Origin: UBA6115 sp964346355
GTDB lineage: Bacteria > Bacillota > Clostridia > Christensenellales > Aristaeellaceae
Direction: 5' to 3'
Assembly (NCBI GenBank): GCA_964346355.1
Contig: CAYFUH010000021.1
Span: forward strand, 1 to 27,666
DNA: 27,666 nucleotides
Under the pieces are notes generated by a model. It was not told where the DNA came from. It searched no databases and saw nothing but the letters and a program-made list of their open reading frames with translations. Positions 15,429 to 23,535 of this stretch are shown in pieces. The translations under genes were made by a program, and so were the position numbers. Positions within the stretch are counted from its first letter, which is position 1. The number at the start of each line of letters is the position of its first letter.

Positions 15429-16250
15429 ATGGAACTGACCTATCTGGGCACCGCGGCAGCCGAAGGCTTTCCCGGCATTTTCTGTGTTTGTGAGGTATGC
15501 CGCAAGGCTGCAGCAAACGGGGGAAAGGATTTGCGCACCCGTTCACAGGCCATCATTGACCGGCAGCTGTTGATTGACTTGCCGCCGGATACCTACTGGC
15601 ACATGATGCAGCACCAGCTCCCGCTGGCCGGGATTGCGCATGTGCTCATCACGCACACCCACTCAGATCACCTGTACCTGGAGGAGCTGTACTACCGCCG
15701 CAAGGGCTTTTGCGTCACCCAAAAGCACATGACCCTCTACGGCAATGACGCGCTGGTACAAAAGTTGGACCAGTTCCTGGCGCAGACGCGTTCCAGTTAT
15801 GATGACAGCCTGCTTTCTTGCTGTGAATTAAAGGTGTTTGCGCCTGTTCAAATCGGCCCCTACACAGTCACCGCACTGCCCGCATTGCACGACAGGTCCG
15901 AGAACTGCCTGATCTTTATGATGGAGAAAGCCGGCAAGCGCCTCCTCTACGGCAATGACACCGGGGTATTCCCGGACAGCGTCTGGCAGCACATCAAGGG
16001 CCTGCCCTTTGACCTCATCAGCCTGGACTGTACCACAGGCAGGCAGCAAGACGGCAACAACCACATGGGTGTGCCGGATTTGATTGATATGAAAACCAGG
16101 CTTTCAGACAACGGCAACATCAAGGCGCACACGGAGCTGATCGCCACCCATTTCTCCCACAACGGGGGACTGCTGCACCACGAACTGGAGGAGCTGCTTC
16201 AGCCGCACGGGTATGTAATCGCCTATGACGGGATGAGCGTGCGGGTCTAA
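15429..16250 (+). CDS. MBL-fold metallohydrolase (PhnP-like group)
   Basis: This 273-residue protein has the metallo-beta-lactamase fold. The metal-binding motif HTHSDH is at residues 76-81, and later metal ligands are probably H154 in PALHDRSENC, D177 in YGNDTG and H221 in THFSHNGG. The N-terminus has the TYLGTAAAEGFP start and a cysteine cluster C19, C21, C24 that recalls the extra zinc site of PhnP-type phosphodiesterases. Those enzymes cleave cyclic phosphates, but no phosphonate (phn) genes are near, so the substrate is unknown. AAGGAGG stands 6 bp before ATG 15429. It appears to be a single-gene unit between tRNA-Arg and the rpsB leader. Confidence 0.87.
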   Translation: MELTYLGTAAAEGFPGIFCVCEVCRKAAANGGKDLRTRSQAIIDRQLLIDLPPDTYWHMMQHQLPLAGIAHVLITHTHSDHLYLEELYYRRKGFCVTQKHMTLYGNDALVQKLDQFLAQTRSSYDDSLLSCCELKVFAPVQIGPYTVTALPALHDRSENCLIFMMEKAGKRLLYGNDTGVFPDSVWQHIKGLPFDLISLDCTTGRQQDGNNHMGVPDLIDMKTRLSDNGNIKAHTELIATHFSHNGGLLHHELEELLQPHGYVIAYDGMSVRV

Positions 16251-16345
16251 AATACTCGGATATATGATAAAATTGATGCAGGACAGCAGGAAATGAACGA
16301 GGCCGCGGACTGCGCGCAAAACCTTAAAAAATCCCCTTTGCCCGC

Positions 16346-16374
16346 TTGCATGCCAGGCGGGCTTGTGCTATACT
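16346..16374 (+). promoter_or_regulatory. Promoter of rpsB-tsf
   Basis: TTGCAT (16346-16351), 17 bp, TATACT (16369-16374), with a TG one base upstream of the -10 (extended -10). The start of transcription would be near 16381. Confidence 0.7.
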
Positions 16375-16390
16375 GCCATGGCATTACACA

Positions 16391-16445
16391 CGCGGGGTGA
16401 CTGTACGCTTGTGCCGAAAGGTGGCTGTACGGGTTGAAACCCGCG
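16391..16445 (+). promoter_or_regulatory. Structured mRNA leader of rpsB (putative S2 autoregulatory element)
   Basis: The outer helix CGCGGG (16391-16396) pairs with CCCGCG (16440-16445). The middle helix CTGTACG (16401-16407) pairs with TGTACGG (16426-16432) including wobbles. The inner hairpin GTGCC-GAAA-GGTG (16411-16423) has a GNRA loop. The outer helix ends 13 nt before the AAGGAGG RBS. Ribosomal protein S2 is known to control its own operon through leader RNAs in several bacteria; whether this fold matches a described family is not checked. Confidence 0.55.
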
Positions 16446-16469
16446 GAGGCAACAACAAGGAGGAAACCC

Positions 16470-17207
16470 ATGGCAATCATCTCTATGAAGAGCCTGCTGG
16501 AAGCAGGCGTCCACTTCGGACACCAAACCAGACGCTGGAACCCCAAAATGGCGCCCTACATCTTCACCGAGCGCAACGGCATCTACATCATTGACCTGCA
16601 AAAGACCGTGCGCAAAATCGAGGAAGCCTATATGTTTGTGCGCAACCTGTCCATGGAGGGCAAGTCCATCCTGTTTGTGGGCACCAAGAAGCAGGCCCAG
16701 GAATCCATCGAGCAGGAAGCCAAGCGCTGCAACATGTTCTACGTCAACCGGCGTTGGCTGGGCGGCATGCTCACCAACTACCGCACCATCAAGTCCCGCG
16801 TGAACCGCCTGGACGAGATTGACAAAATGGAAGCGACCGGCCAGTTTGATGTGCTTCCCAAGAAGGAAGTTGTCAATTTGATGCGTGAGCGCGACAAGCT
16901 CAACAACAACCTGGGCGGCATCCGCACCATGAAGGGTCTGCCCGGCGCGCTGTTTGTGGTGGACCCGCAGATGGAAGCCATCGCGATTGCTGAAGCCCGC
17001 ACCCTGGGCATCCCGATCGTCGCGATTGTGGACACCAACTGCGATCCGGACCTGGTGGACTATGTCATCCCCGGCAATGATGACGCCATCCGCGCCGTCA
17101 AGCTCATTTCCGGCAAGATGGCGGACGCCGTGCTGGAAGGCCGTCAGGGCAGCCAGGCGGAAGCGGAAGAAGAGGAAGAAATCAACAGCGAGGACATGGG
17201 CGAATAA
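16470..17207 (+). CDS. rpsB: 30S ribosomal protein S2
   Basis: This 245-residue S2 is the usual first gene of rpsB-tsf and part of the 30S subunit head-body junction with S1/S8. It shows MKSLLEAGVHFGHQTRRWNPKM at the N-terminus, YIFTERNGIYIIDLQKT, then FVGTKKQAQ, RWLGGMLTN, and PGALFVVDP followed by the IPIVAIVDTNCDPDLVDYVIPGNDDA signature. The tail is acidic. The ATG at 16470 follows AAGGAGG; the upstream ATG at 16434 lies inside the leader RNA and lacks an RBS. Length is normal. Confidence 0.98.
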   Translation: MAIISMKSLLEAGVHFGHQTRRWNPKMAPYIFTERNGIYIIDLQKTVRKIEEAYMFVRNLSMEGKSILFVGTKKQAQESIEQEAKRCNMFYVNRRWLGGMLTNYRTIKSRVNRLDEIDKMEATGQFDVLPKKEVVNLMRERDKLNNNLGGIRTMKGLPGALFVVDPQMEAIAIAEARTLGIPIVAIVDTNCDPDLVDYVIPGNDDAIRAVKLISGKMADAVLEGRQGSQAEAEEEEEINSEDMGE

Positions 17208-17237
17208 GCCTGCCTCTTTGCGATAAGGAGAGAAAAA

Positions 17238-17891
17238 ATGGAAATTACTGCTGCAATGGTCAAAGAGCTGCGTGAGCGCACGCAGGCAGGCATGATGGAC
17301 TGCAAAAACGCGCTGGTGGAAGTCAAGGGCGATATGGAAAAAGCCATTGAGTACCTGCGCGAAAAAGGCCTGGCCGCCAACGCCAAGAAGGCTGGCCGCG
17401 TCGCCTCTGAAGGCATGGTCGACAGCTACATCCACATGGGCGGCAAGATCGGCGTGCTGCTGGAGGTCAACTGCGAGACGGACTTCGTCGCCAACACCGA
17501 CGCCTTCCGCAATCTCTGCCACGACCTGGCCCTGCAAATCGCGGCCAGCAAGCCCCTGTACGTCAGCAAGGAAGAAGTGCCCGCGGCCGAGTTGGACAAG
17601 GAGCGCGAGATCCTGCGCGCCCAGGCCCTCAACGAAGGCAAGCCCGAGAAGATCGTCGACCGCATGGTCGAAGGCCGGATCGAGAAGTACTACAAGGACG
17701 TCTGCCTCCTGGAGCAGCCCTTTGTGAAGAACCCCGACATCACCGTGCAGGCGCTGGTCAACGAAACCGCGCTGGCCAGCGGCGAGAAGATCTCCGTGCG
17801 CCGTTTCACCCGCTATGAGCGCGGCGAAGGCATCGAAAAGCGCGTCAGCGACCTGGCGAGCGAAATCGAAGAAATGACGGGCAAAGCATAA
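17238..17891 (+). CDS. tsf: Elongation factor Ts
   Basis: This 217-residue EF-Ts recycles EF-Tu by exchanging GDP for GTP. The N-terminal UBA-like domain has VKELRERTQAGMMDCKNAL. The core has CETDFVAN, which inserts into EF-Tu, followed by the short dimerization-type domain and the end LASEIEEMTGKA. It is shorter than the E. coli protein, in line with the compact Gram-positive form. AAGGAGAG precedes ATG 17238. It is 30 bp after rpsB and is followed by a terminator, so pyrH is not in the same primary transcript. Confidence 0.98.
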   Translation: MEITAAMVKELRERTQAGMMDCKNALVEVKGDMEKAIEYLREKGLAANAKKAGRVASEGMVDSYIHMGGKIGVLLEVNCETDFVANTDAFRNLCHDLALQIAASKPLYVSKEEVPAAELDKEREILRAQALNEGKPEKIVDRMVEGRIEKYYKDVCLLEQPFVKNPDITVQALVNETALASGEKISVRRFTRYERGEGIEKRVSDLASEIEEMTGKA

Positions 17892-17893
17892 TC

Positions 17894-17917
17894 ATACTGA
17901 ACTCTTTCGTCCAGTAT
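17894..17917. repeat. 24-bp inverted repeat resembling the joined ends of the 4253-4549 element
   Basis: ATACTGAACTC (17894-17904) matches the left end of the element (4253-4263) at 10 of 11 positions. TTCGTCCAGTAT (17906-17917) matches its right end (4538-4549) at 10 of 12. ATACTG and CAGTAT form the outer dyad. Like the large element, it lies directly after a stop codon. It could be an internally deleted copy, or a chance hairpin. Confidence 0.35.
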
Positions 17918-17937
17918 AAGCTCAAAACTGATTTTCT

Positions 17938-17967
17938 AACAGGCGGCGCAAACGCGCCGCCTGTTTT
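17938..17967 (+). terminator. Terminator of rpsB-tsf
   Basis: A 12-bp GC-rich stem (AACAGGCGGCGC and its complement), loop AAAC, then TTTTC. Confidence 0.85.
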
Positions 17968-17968
17968 C

Positions 17969-17998
17969 TTGTCCAAACCTGCTTTGATGGGTTATAAT
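17969..17998 (+). promoter_or_regulatory. Promoter of pyrH
   Basis: TTGTCC (17969-17974), 18 bp and a perfect TATAAT (17993-17998). It starts inside the tail of the tsf terminator, separating pyrH from rpsB-tsf. Confidence 0.7.
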
Positions 17999-18021
17999 AA
18001 GGCAATCTTCGGGAGGTGGGT

Positions 18022-18729
18022 ATGCAGTACAAACGGATCATGCTGAAACTGTCCGGCGAGGCGCTGGGCGAATCGGGCCTGCTGTTTGACCACGCGCAGA
18101 TTATGGAGGTGGCCAAGGTCATCAAAACCGTGGTTGCGCGCGGGGTGCAGGTAGGCATCGTGATCGGCGCCGGCAACCTGTGGCGCGGCCGGCATGGCGC
18201 ATCCAGCGGCATGGACGCCGTGAAGGCGGACCAGATGGGCATGCTGGGCACGCTGATGAACTGCCTGGTGATGCAGGACGCGCTGGCGCAGCTGGGTGTG
18301 ACCGCGCCCATGTTCTCCGCCTTCCACCTGCCCAACGTGTGTGAAACCTACCGCCGTGACGCGGCGGATGAAGCATTGAACACGTATGGCGCGGCCCTCT
18401 TTGGCGGCGGCCTGGGCAACCCCTTTTTCACCACCGATACCGCGGTCTCCCTGCGCGCGCTGGAATTAAAGGCCGAAACGCTGCTGCTGGCCAAAAACAT
18501 CGACGGCGTGTACACGGATGATCCCCGCACCAACCCGGACGCGGAGCTCATCAAGGACATCAGCTATGACGAGGCCATCAAGCGCGGGCTGAAGGTGATG
18601 GACCTGTCCGCCTTCCTCATGTGCGCGGAGCAGGGCCTGCCGCAGATGCGCGTCTTTGGCCTGGATACCCCGGCCAACATCCTGCGCGTGCTGGACGGGG
18701 ACGACCTGGGCACCGTGCTGCACCCCTAA
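18022..18729 (+). CDS. pyrH: Uridylate kinase (UMP kinase)
   Basis: This 235-residue bacterial UMP kinase makes UDP from UMP and ATP, as a hexamer of the amino-acid-kinase fold. Visible: KRIMLKLSGEAL at the N-terminus, VGIVIGAGNLWRGR (the phosphate and UMP loop), MGMLGTLMNCLVMQDAL, GGGLGNPFFTTDTA and the C-terminal KNIDGVYTDDPR motif. The ATG at 18022 follows GGGAGG; the in-frame GTG at 18016 overlaps the RBS. It heads a new operon. In most bacteria frr (ribosome recycling factor) follows; here a small membrane protein and dusB follow instead. Confidence 0.97.
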   Translation: MQYKRIMLKLSGEALGESGLLFDHAQIMEVAKVIKTVVARGVQVGIVIGAGNLWRGRHGASSGMDAVKADQMGMLGTLMNCLVMQDALAQLGVTAPMFSAFHLPNVCETYRRDAADEALNTYGAALFGGGLGNPFFTTDTAVSLRALELKAETLLLAKNIDGVYTDDPRTNPDAELIKDISYDEAIKRGLKVMDLSAFLMCAEQGLPQMRVFGLDTPANILRVLDGDDLGTVLHP

Positions 18730-18740
18730 GGATATACAGC

Positions 18741-19268
18741 ATGAAAAAACTGCGGCGGCTCATCTGGTTTATCGCCAAACGGCTCATCATCATCACCAGC
18801 ATTCTGGGGTTGATGACCATTGCCTTTTATTTCTCCATGAATGCGGCCAACATCTATGTCATCATCAAGGACGGCATGGCGCAGCGCGCGCTCACCGTGA
18901 TGATGGATACGGATGGGGAAGAACTGCACAAATATTTCTCCCAGGCCTATTTGCCGCTGGACAAAAGGCTGGCCACCCTGCGCGAGGGCACAAACCCCTA
19001 TGAACCCTACCAGATTACGGGCATTGACCACCGCTTGCGCATGGAGTGGATGTGGACCTGGCCCTGGGAGGATACAGCCCGCGCCACCATTACCGAGCAG
19101 GTGCCCGGCATCGACGGTCGCATCAAGGCCAGCTACAAAGAAAAACTGCCGCAGGAGCAGTGGTCCCCGCCGCGCTGGCCCTCCGCCCGCTATGATGTCA
19201 TCCTGGTGCGGGAAAACGGCCAGTGGCATATCCGCGAACTGAGGAACGAACGGGCGTACACCCCCTGA
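18741..19268 (+). CDS. Small single-pass membrane protein of unknown function
   Basis: I do not recognise this 175-residue protein. It has a basic N-terminus (KKLRR, AKR), one membrane helix at about residues 14-33, then about 140 residues expected outside the membrane. The outer part has a helical stretch (HKYFSQAYLPLDKRLA), a Trp-rich patch (MEWMWTWPWED) and an end, YDVILVRENGQWHIREL, that looks like the last strands of an NTF2-like or similar small secreted domain. It starts 11 bp after pyrH behind AAGGATA and ends 3 bp before dusB, so it is cotranscribed with both. An upstream in-frame ATG at 18621 lies inside pyrH and is not used. Confidence 0.8.
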   Translation: MKKLRRLIWFIAKRLIIITSILGLMTIAFYFSMNAANIYVIIKDGMAQRALTVMMDTDGEELHKYFSQAYLPLDKRLATLREGTNPYEPYQITGIDHRLRMEWMWTWPWEDTARATITEQVPGIDGRIKASYKEKLPQEQWSPPRWPSARYDVILVRENGQWHIRELRNERAYTP

Positions 19269-19271
19269 AGT

Positions 19272-20255
19272 ATGAGCGATTTACATAACAGACAACCCAT
19301 CCTGATGCTTGCACCCCTGGCCGGTATTTCTGACTGGCCTTTTCGTTTGCGCTGCCAGGAATGCGGTGCTGATGAATTGGTCACGGAAATGGTAAGCGCC
19401 ATGGGCCTTTTGCAGGCGCCCAGCGACAGCCGCGCCTACCAGCACCTGCTGGCCTTCCATGAGCGCGAGCGCAACCTGACCATCCAGCTGTTTGGTCACG
19501 AGCCGGACATCATGGCAAATGCCGCCGCGCGGGTATCCCTGCTGCCGCAGTACAAAGGCATCGACCTCAACTTTGGCTGCCCCGCCCCCAAGGTGACGGG
19601 CTCGGGCAGCGGCAGCGCGCTAATGAAGGACTTACAGCGCAGTGAGCAGATCATCCGCGCGGTACGCAAGGTGTGCGCAAAGCCGCTGTCCATCAAGATG
19701 CGCATCGGCTGGGACAGCCATCACATCAACGCGGTGGCCTTTGCGCGCATGTGTGAATCGGCCGGCGCGGACAGCCTGTGCGTGCATGGGCGCACGCGGC
19801 AGCAACAATACGCCGGGCGGGCCGACTGGGGCGTTATCGCCCAGGTGAAACAGGCGGTGAGCATCCCTGTCATCGCCAATGGCGATGTGTTCACACCCCA
19901 AAACGCGCAGGTGCTGCTCAACCAGACGGGCGCGGACGGCATCGCAATCGGCCGGGGCGCCCTGGGCAACCCCTGGCTGTTTGGGCAGATCAAGCAGGCG
20001 CTGCGCGGGGAGACGCCCACGGCGCCGGATGCTGAGGACATCCTCAAAACCGCCCTCTCCCACCTGCAGGACATGGTCACCTTCAAGGGCGAGCGCTGGG
20101 CATTAATCGAGATGCGCAAGCATTTTGCCTGGTATTTGAAGGGCTCAAAGGGCGCTGCGGCCATGCGCGCGCAAATCAACCGCGCCCAGCGGCTGCAGGA
20201 GCTCCAGGACATCTTACAGGCGCATTTCGCGCAGCAAGCGGCAACTTTGGAATAG
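19272..20255 (+). CDS. dusB: tRNA-dihydrouridine synthase (DusB/NifR3 family)
   Basis: This 327-residue flavoenzyme reduces uridines in the tRNA D-loop using FMN and NADPH. The TIM barrel begins with LAPLAGISDWPFR. The catalytic cysteine is in DLNFGCPAPKVTGSGSGSAL, followed by IKMRIGW, VHGRTRQQQYAG, PVIANGDV and IGRGALGNPWLF (phosphate binding). A C-terminal helical domain, with MRKHFAWYLKG, contacts tRNA. The start codon lies three bases after the previous stop with only a weak RBS, suggesting translational coupling. Its stop codon is part of a 10-bp hairpin. Confidence 0.94.
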   Translation: MSDLHNRQPILMLAPLAGISDWPFRLRCQECGADELVTEMVSAMGLLQAPSDSRAYQHLLAFHERERNLTIQLFGHEPDIMANAAARVSLLPQYKGIDLNFGCPAPKVTGSGSGSALMKDLQRSEQIIRAVRKVCAKPLSIKMRIGWDSHHINAVAFARMCESAGADSLCVHGRTRQQQYAGRADWGVIAQVKQAVSIPVIANGDVFTPQNAQVLLNQTGADGIAIGRGALGNPWLFGQIKQALRGETPTAPDAEDILKTALSHLQDMVTFKGERWALIEMRKHFAWYLKGSKGAAAMRAQINRAQRLQELQDILQAHFAQQAATLE

Positions 20256-20264
20256 TTGCCGCTT
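20236..20264 (+). terminator. Hairpin overlapping the dusB stop codon
   Basis: The 10-bp stem AAGCGGCAAC / GTTGCCGCTT has a 9-nt loop that contains most of the stop codon (TAG 20253-20255). Only three T residues follow, so it is weak on its own. Confidence 0.45.
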
Positions 20265-20348
20265 TGAGCAGTCTGTTGTGTCTATGATCAAATCGGACGT
20301 GCCTTGCCGATGTGGATGAGTAACCTGTACGAAATATTGGCATCAAAT

Positions 20349-20385
20349 AAACGAGGCAAGCGCGCATCGCGGTTGCCTCGTTTTT
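20349..20385. terminator. Bidirectional terminator between dusB and the ABC operon
   Basis: The stem AAACGAGGCAA / TTGCCTCGTTT has an inner CGCG pairing and TTTTT on the plus strand. It separates the convergent genes ending at 20255 (+) and 20401 (-). Confidence 0.85.
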
Positions 20386-20400
20386 CGTGTGGGTTGGGGT

Positions 20401-21474
20401 TTACAAAATATGGACGCAGTTGTCCTCAAAGTTCAAAAAGGCGTCATCACCTTCCCTGAAGGTGTGCTTGTTGACCGGGCAATAATCGGTGATCTTCACC
20501 AGCATATCCCCCACCATCACATGGTAGTTGTGATAGGCGCCCATAAAGCAGCTCAGCGTCACATGGCAGGGCAACACGCCCTGGTGGCCAATCTGCACCG
20601 CTTCCGGCCGTACCACCATCCGGCATTCCTGCCCGACAGGGTAGTCCTTGGGGTTGGGGATGCGCAGCTGATGCCCCGCGATGTCCATCATGCAGTCGCC
20701 GTTTTCCAGGCTGACAATCCTGCCATCCAGGAAGTTGGCTTCCCCGATGAAGTCCGCCACAAACTCGTTGCTGGGGTGGTAATAGATTTCCTGCGGGGTG
20801 CCCATCTGCGCGATGATGCCCTTGTTCATGATGATAATCTGATCCGACAGGCTCATCGCCTCGGACTGGTCGTGGGTTACGTACACGGCGGTGATGCCCA
20901 GTTCCTGCTGGATGCGCCGAATCTCCGTGCGCATGGTCACGCGCAGCTTGGCGTCCAAGTTGGACAGCGGCTCGTCAAACAGCAGCACGCTGGGCTCCAC
21001 GACCAAAGCGCGCGCCAGCGCGACACGCTGCTGCTGGCCGCCGGAGAGCTGGTTGGTCATCCGGGCTTCCATGCCGTCCATCTCCACCAGCTTCAGGATG
21101 CTCATCACCTTCTCGCGGATGGTGTCCTTATCCAGCTTGCGGATTTTGAGGCCATAGGCCACGTTGTCAAACACGTTGTAGTGGGGGAAGAGGGCATAGC
21201 TCTGGAACACCATGGCGGTGTCCCGTTTGTTGGGGGTAAGGGTCATCACCGGCTCATCCCCGATGAAGATACTGCCCTCATCCGGGCTTTCAAAGCCCGC
21301 GATCATCCGCAGCGTGGTGGTTTTACCGCATCCGGACGGCCCCAGCAGGGTGACAAAGGCACCGGGCTCAATGGTGAGGGAAACGTCCTTCACGGCGTAG
21401 AATGGCTTCCTGGTCTTGGGATCCGTATAGATCTTGCTGATGTTCTCAAGCCTGATTCCTTTGTTACTGGACAT
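20401..21474 (-). CDS. ABC transporter ATP-binding protein (Fe3+/polyamine importer type)
   Basis: This 357-residue ATPase powers the importer encoded upstream on the same strand. It contains Walker A GPSGCGKT (45-52), Q-loop Q91, signature LSGGQQQR (143-150), Walker B LLFDE (164-168), D-loop SNLD and switch His201. The C-terminal third is a TOBE-type regulatory domain (about 240-357). The sequence type is the PotA/FbpC/CysA group. ATG 21474 follows GGGAGG at 6 bp; the frame could extend to 21507 but without an RBS. It overlaps the permease gene by 11 bp, so translation is probably coupled. The substrate cannot be read from this subunit. Confidence 0.95.
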   Translation of the reverse strand: MSSNKGIRLENISKIYTDPKTRKPFYAVKDVSLTIEPGAFVTLLGPSGCGKTTTLRMIAGFESPDEGSIFIGDEPVMTLTPNKRDTAMVFQSYALFPHYNVFDNVAYGLKIRKLDKDTIREKVMSILKLVEMDGMEARMTNQLSGGQQQRVALARALVVEPSVLLFDEPLSNLDAKLRVTMRTEIRRIQQELGITAVYVTHDQSEAMSLSDQIIIMNKGIIAQMGTPQEIYYHPSNEFVADFIGEANFLDGRIVSLENGDCMMDIAGHQLRIPNPKDYPVGQECRMVVRPEAVQIGHQGVLPCHVTLSCFMGAYHNYHVMVGDMLVKITDYCPVNKHTFREGDDAFLNFEDNCVHIL

Positions 21475-23416
21475 GTTCTGCCTCCCTGATTTGCTTGCTG
21501 GTGCCAAAGTATTTGATGAAAAGGTTCATAAGCAGGATGGACGCGTACACAATGGCGATGAGGATGGTGGCATACGCACAGGCGATGCCGTAGCTGCCTT
21601 TTTCGGCAAACTCGTTGATGCGGGTGGTAATCAGCAGGTAGCGCGGGGTCACCAGCAGGATGATGGCGCTGATCGCGGTGATGGAGCGCACAAAGGTGGT
21701 GACCAAACCGGAAAAGAAGCTGTCCTTGATCAGGGGCAGGGTGACAGACATAAACACCTTGCCGCTGTTTGCTCCCAGGTCATACGCGCTTTCCTCAATA
21801 CTGGGGTGAATTTGCCGCAGGGCGGAAATACCGCTCCTGGTGCCCACCGGCAGGGAGCGCACAATGAAGACGATTACCAGGATGGCGCCGGTGCCGTACA
21901 ACCCCTGCAGGAAGCCGGTGTGGAACACGCCGCCGGAAAAGCCCCTTATATAGCCCACACCCAGCACGGTGCCGGGCACCGCCATGGCCAGGATGGACAC
22001 AAACTCGATGAAGCCCTTGCCCCGGAACTTCTTTTTCACCACCAGGTAGGAGATGATCATGGATAAAAGGGCCGTAATGGGGGAGGCAATGAGGCTTAAG
22101 ACAAAGGAATCCCGGAAGGCTTTGATGCCGTCCTGGCGGAAGAGCTGTTCATACCACCGGGTGGACAGGGAATAGTCCCGGCCCCACAGCTTAAAGAGCG
22201 AGCCAAAGGGGATGGCGATGTACATGAGGATGACAAAGGCGCTCACCAGCATACACAGGGTGGACAGGGGCACCGTCACCGAAGGGTCGGTGATGGCCAT
22301 CCGGGCCCGTGAGGCCTTGCCGGTCAAGGTGGCGGCTGTCTTGGCTTCCAGGTAGTACTTTTGCACCAAAAACAGCCAGACGGTCAGCATCAACAGCACC
22401 ACCGCCATGGCGGCCGCGCCCTGGGTGTCATAGCTGCCCCCGGTGATGCGCAAATAGATGGTGGTGGCCAGGGTGTCATAGCTGCCGCCGATTAACATCG
22501 GGTTGGCAAAATCCGCGACAGACTCAATGAAGGTCACCAAAAAGGCGTTGCCGATGCCGGGAAGCATCAGGGGCAGGGTGACGGTGGTAAACACCGTAAA
22601 CCGGCTGGCGCCCATGTCCCGGGAGGCTTCCTCCATGGAAGGGTCAATGTTCTTAAGCAGGCCTTTTAGCATCAGGTAGCAGACGGGGAAGAAGGTCATG
22701 GTCTGCACAATGGCGATGCCGGACAGGCCATACACATCGCTGTCATAAATGCCCAGCAGCTGCCGTGTTACCAGCCCGCCCTTCCCAAACAGGAGAATCA
22801 TGGAGAGTGACAGCACAAAGGGCGGGGAGACAACCGGCAGCATGCTCACCACGCCAAACATCCGCCGCATCATCTGGCTGCGCACCCTTACATAGCTGTC
22901 CACATAGGCAAACAGCAAGCCAACCAGGGTGGAGCACACACCGGTAATCAAGCCCAGCACCAGGGTGTTGGTAAAGGCGCGGCGGAAGGTGTAGTCCCGG
23001 AAGATGTGGGGGAAGGCTTGCAGGGTTAACAGGGGCTTTTGGTCGTCCACCGCCACCAGGGTGCCCTGATCCACCTGGGGCAGCAAGTCCCCCATATAGG
23101 TGGTGCTGGCAGCCCGGCCGTGTTTTTGAAGGGGGGTTAAGCCATCCAGGCTGGGAATCTGTAGGACGCTTTTGCGGGCAATGCTCAAATCCCGCAGGCC
23201 CTGATCCTGATAAATGGCCTTCACCTCATCCGGGCTTTGCGCCACGCTGTAGAGGGTGTAGGCATTGCTGGCATAGACGCTGTCTGTCATCAGCATGGAC
23301 AGGGGGTAGAGGATAAACAGCGCCAAAAAGACCAGCAGCAGGATGATGACGGGCAGCAGGATGGGGTCGGACAGGAATTTCTTCTTTTCCAGCCGCCTGT
23401 ATTGCAAAGTGGTCAT
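21464..23416 (-). CDS. Fused two-domain ABC permease (FbpB/AfuB type)
   Basis: This 650-residue inner-membrane protein contains two complete permease halves, so a single polypeptide forms the channel. Each half has an EAA loop that contacts the ATPase: EEASRDMGASRFTVFTTV in the first half and EESAYDLGANSGKVFMSV in the second. About twelve hydrophobic segments are visible. A long hydrophilic loop of about 100 residues lies between the first and second segments. The type is that of Fe3+ permeases, but related systems carry phosphonates, thiamine or sugar phosphates. ATG 23416 is preceded by GGGGAG at 5 bp; the longer frame to 23440 has no RBS. It is between the binding-protein gene and the ATPase gene. 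Confidence 0.94.
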   Translation of the reverse strand: MTTLQYRRLEKKKFLSDPILLPVIILLLVFLALFILYPLSMLMTDSVYASNAYTLYSVAQSPDEVKAIYQDQGLRDLSIARKSVLQIPSLDGLTPLQKHGRAASTTYMGDLLPQVDQGTLVAVDDQKPLLTLQAFPHIFRDYTFRRAFTNTLVLGLITGVCSTLVGLLFAYVDSYVRVRSQMMRRMFGVVSMLPVVSPPFVLSLSMILLFGKGGLVTRQLLGIYDSDVYGLSGIAIVQTMTFFPVCYLMLKGLLKNIDPSMEEASRDMGASRFTVFTTVTLPLMLPGIGNAFLVTFIESVADFANPMLIGGSYDTLATTIYLRITGGSYDTQGAAAMAVVLLMLTVWLFLVQKYYLEAKTAATLTGKASRARMAITDPSVTVPLSTLCMLVSAFVILMYIAIPFGSLFKLWGRDYSLSTRWYEQLFRQDGIKAFRDSFVLSLIASPITALLSMIISYLVVKKKFRGKGFIEFVSILAMAVPGTVLGVGYIRGFSGGVFHTGFLQGLYGTGAILVIVFIVRSLPVGTRSGISALRQIHPSIEESAYDLGANSGKVFMSVTLPLIKDSFFSGLVTTFVRSITAISAIILLVTPRYLLITTRINEFAEKGSYGIACAYATILIAIVYASILLMNLFIKYFGTSKQIREAEHVQ

Positions 23417-23441
23417 ATACACTCCCCTTCCAAAGGTCACA

Positions 23442-23461
23442 GGGATGGATCACCCCATCCC
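23442..23461 (-). promoter_or_regulatory. Small hairpin before the permease gene
   Basis: The 7-bp stem GGGATGG / CCATCCC has a 6-nt loop, placed about 25 bp upstream of the permease start. Its arms repeat the core of the larger hairpin at 23536-23565. Confidence 0.5.
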
Positions 23462-23535
23462 GTATCGGTCATCGCAGAGAAACGCGCAAATGACATGCGC
23501 AGCCTTCAACATGCTAAAAAAAGGGTATGGCAGCA

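Noticed and set aside
20389..21489. 366-codon plus-strand frame opposite the ABC ATPase
   Set aside because: The minus strand has all ATPase motifs; the plus frame is His/Val-rich with no motif or RBS.
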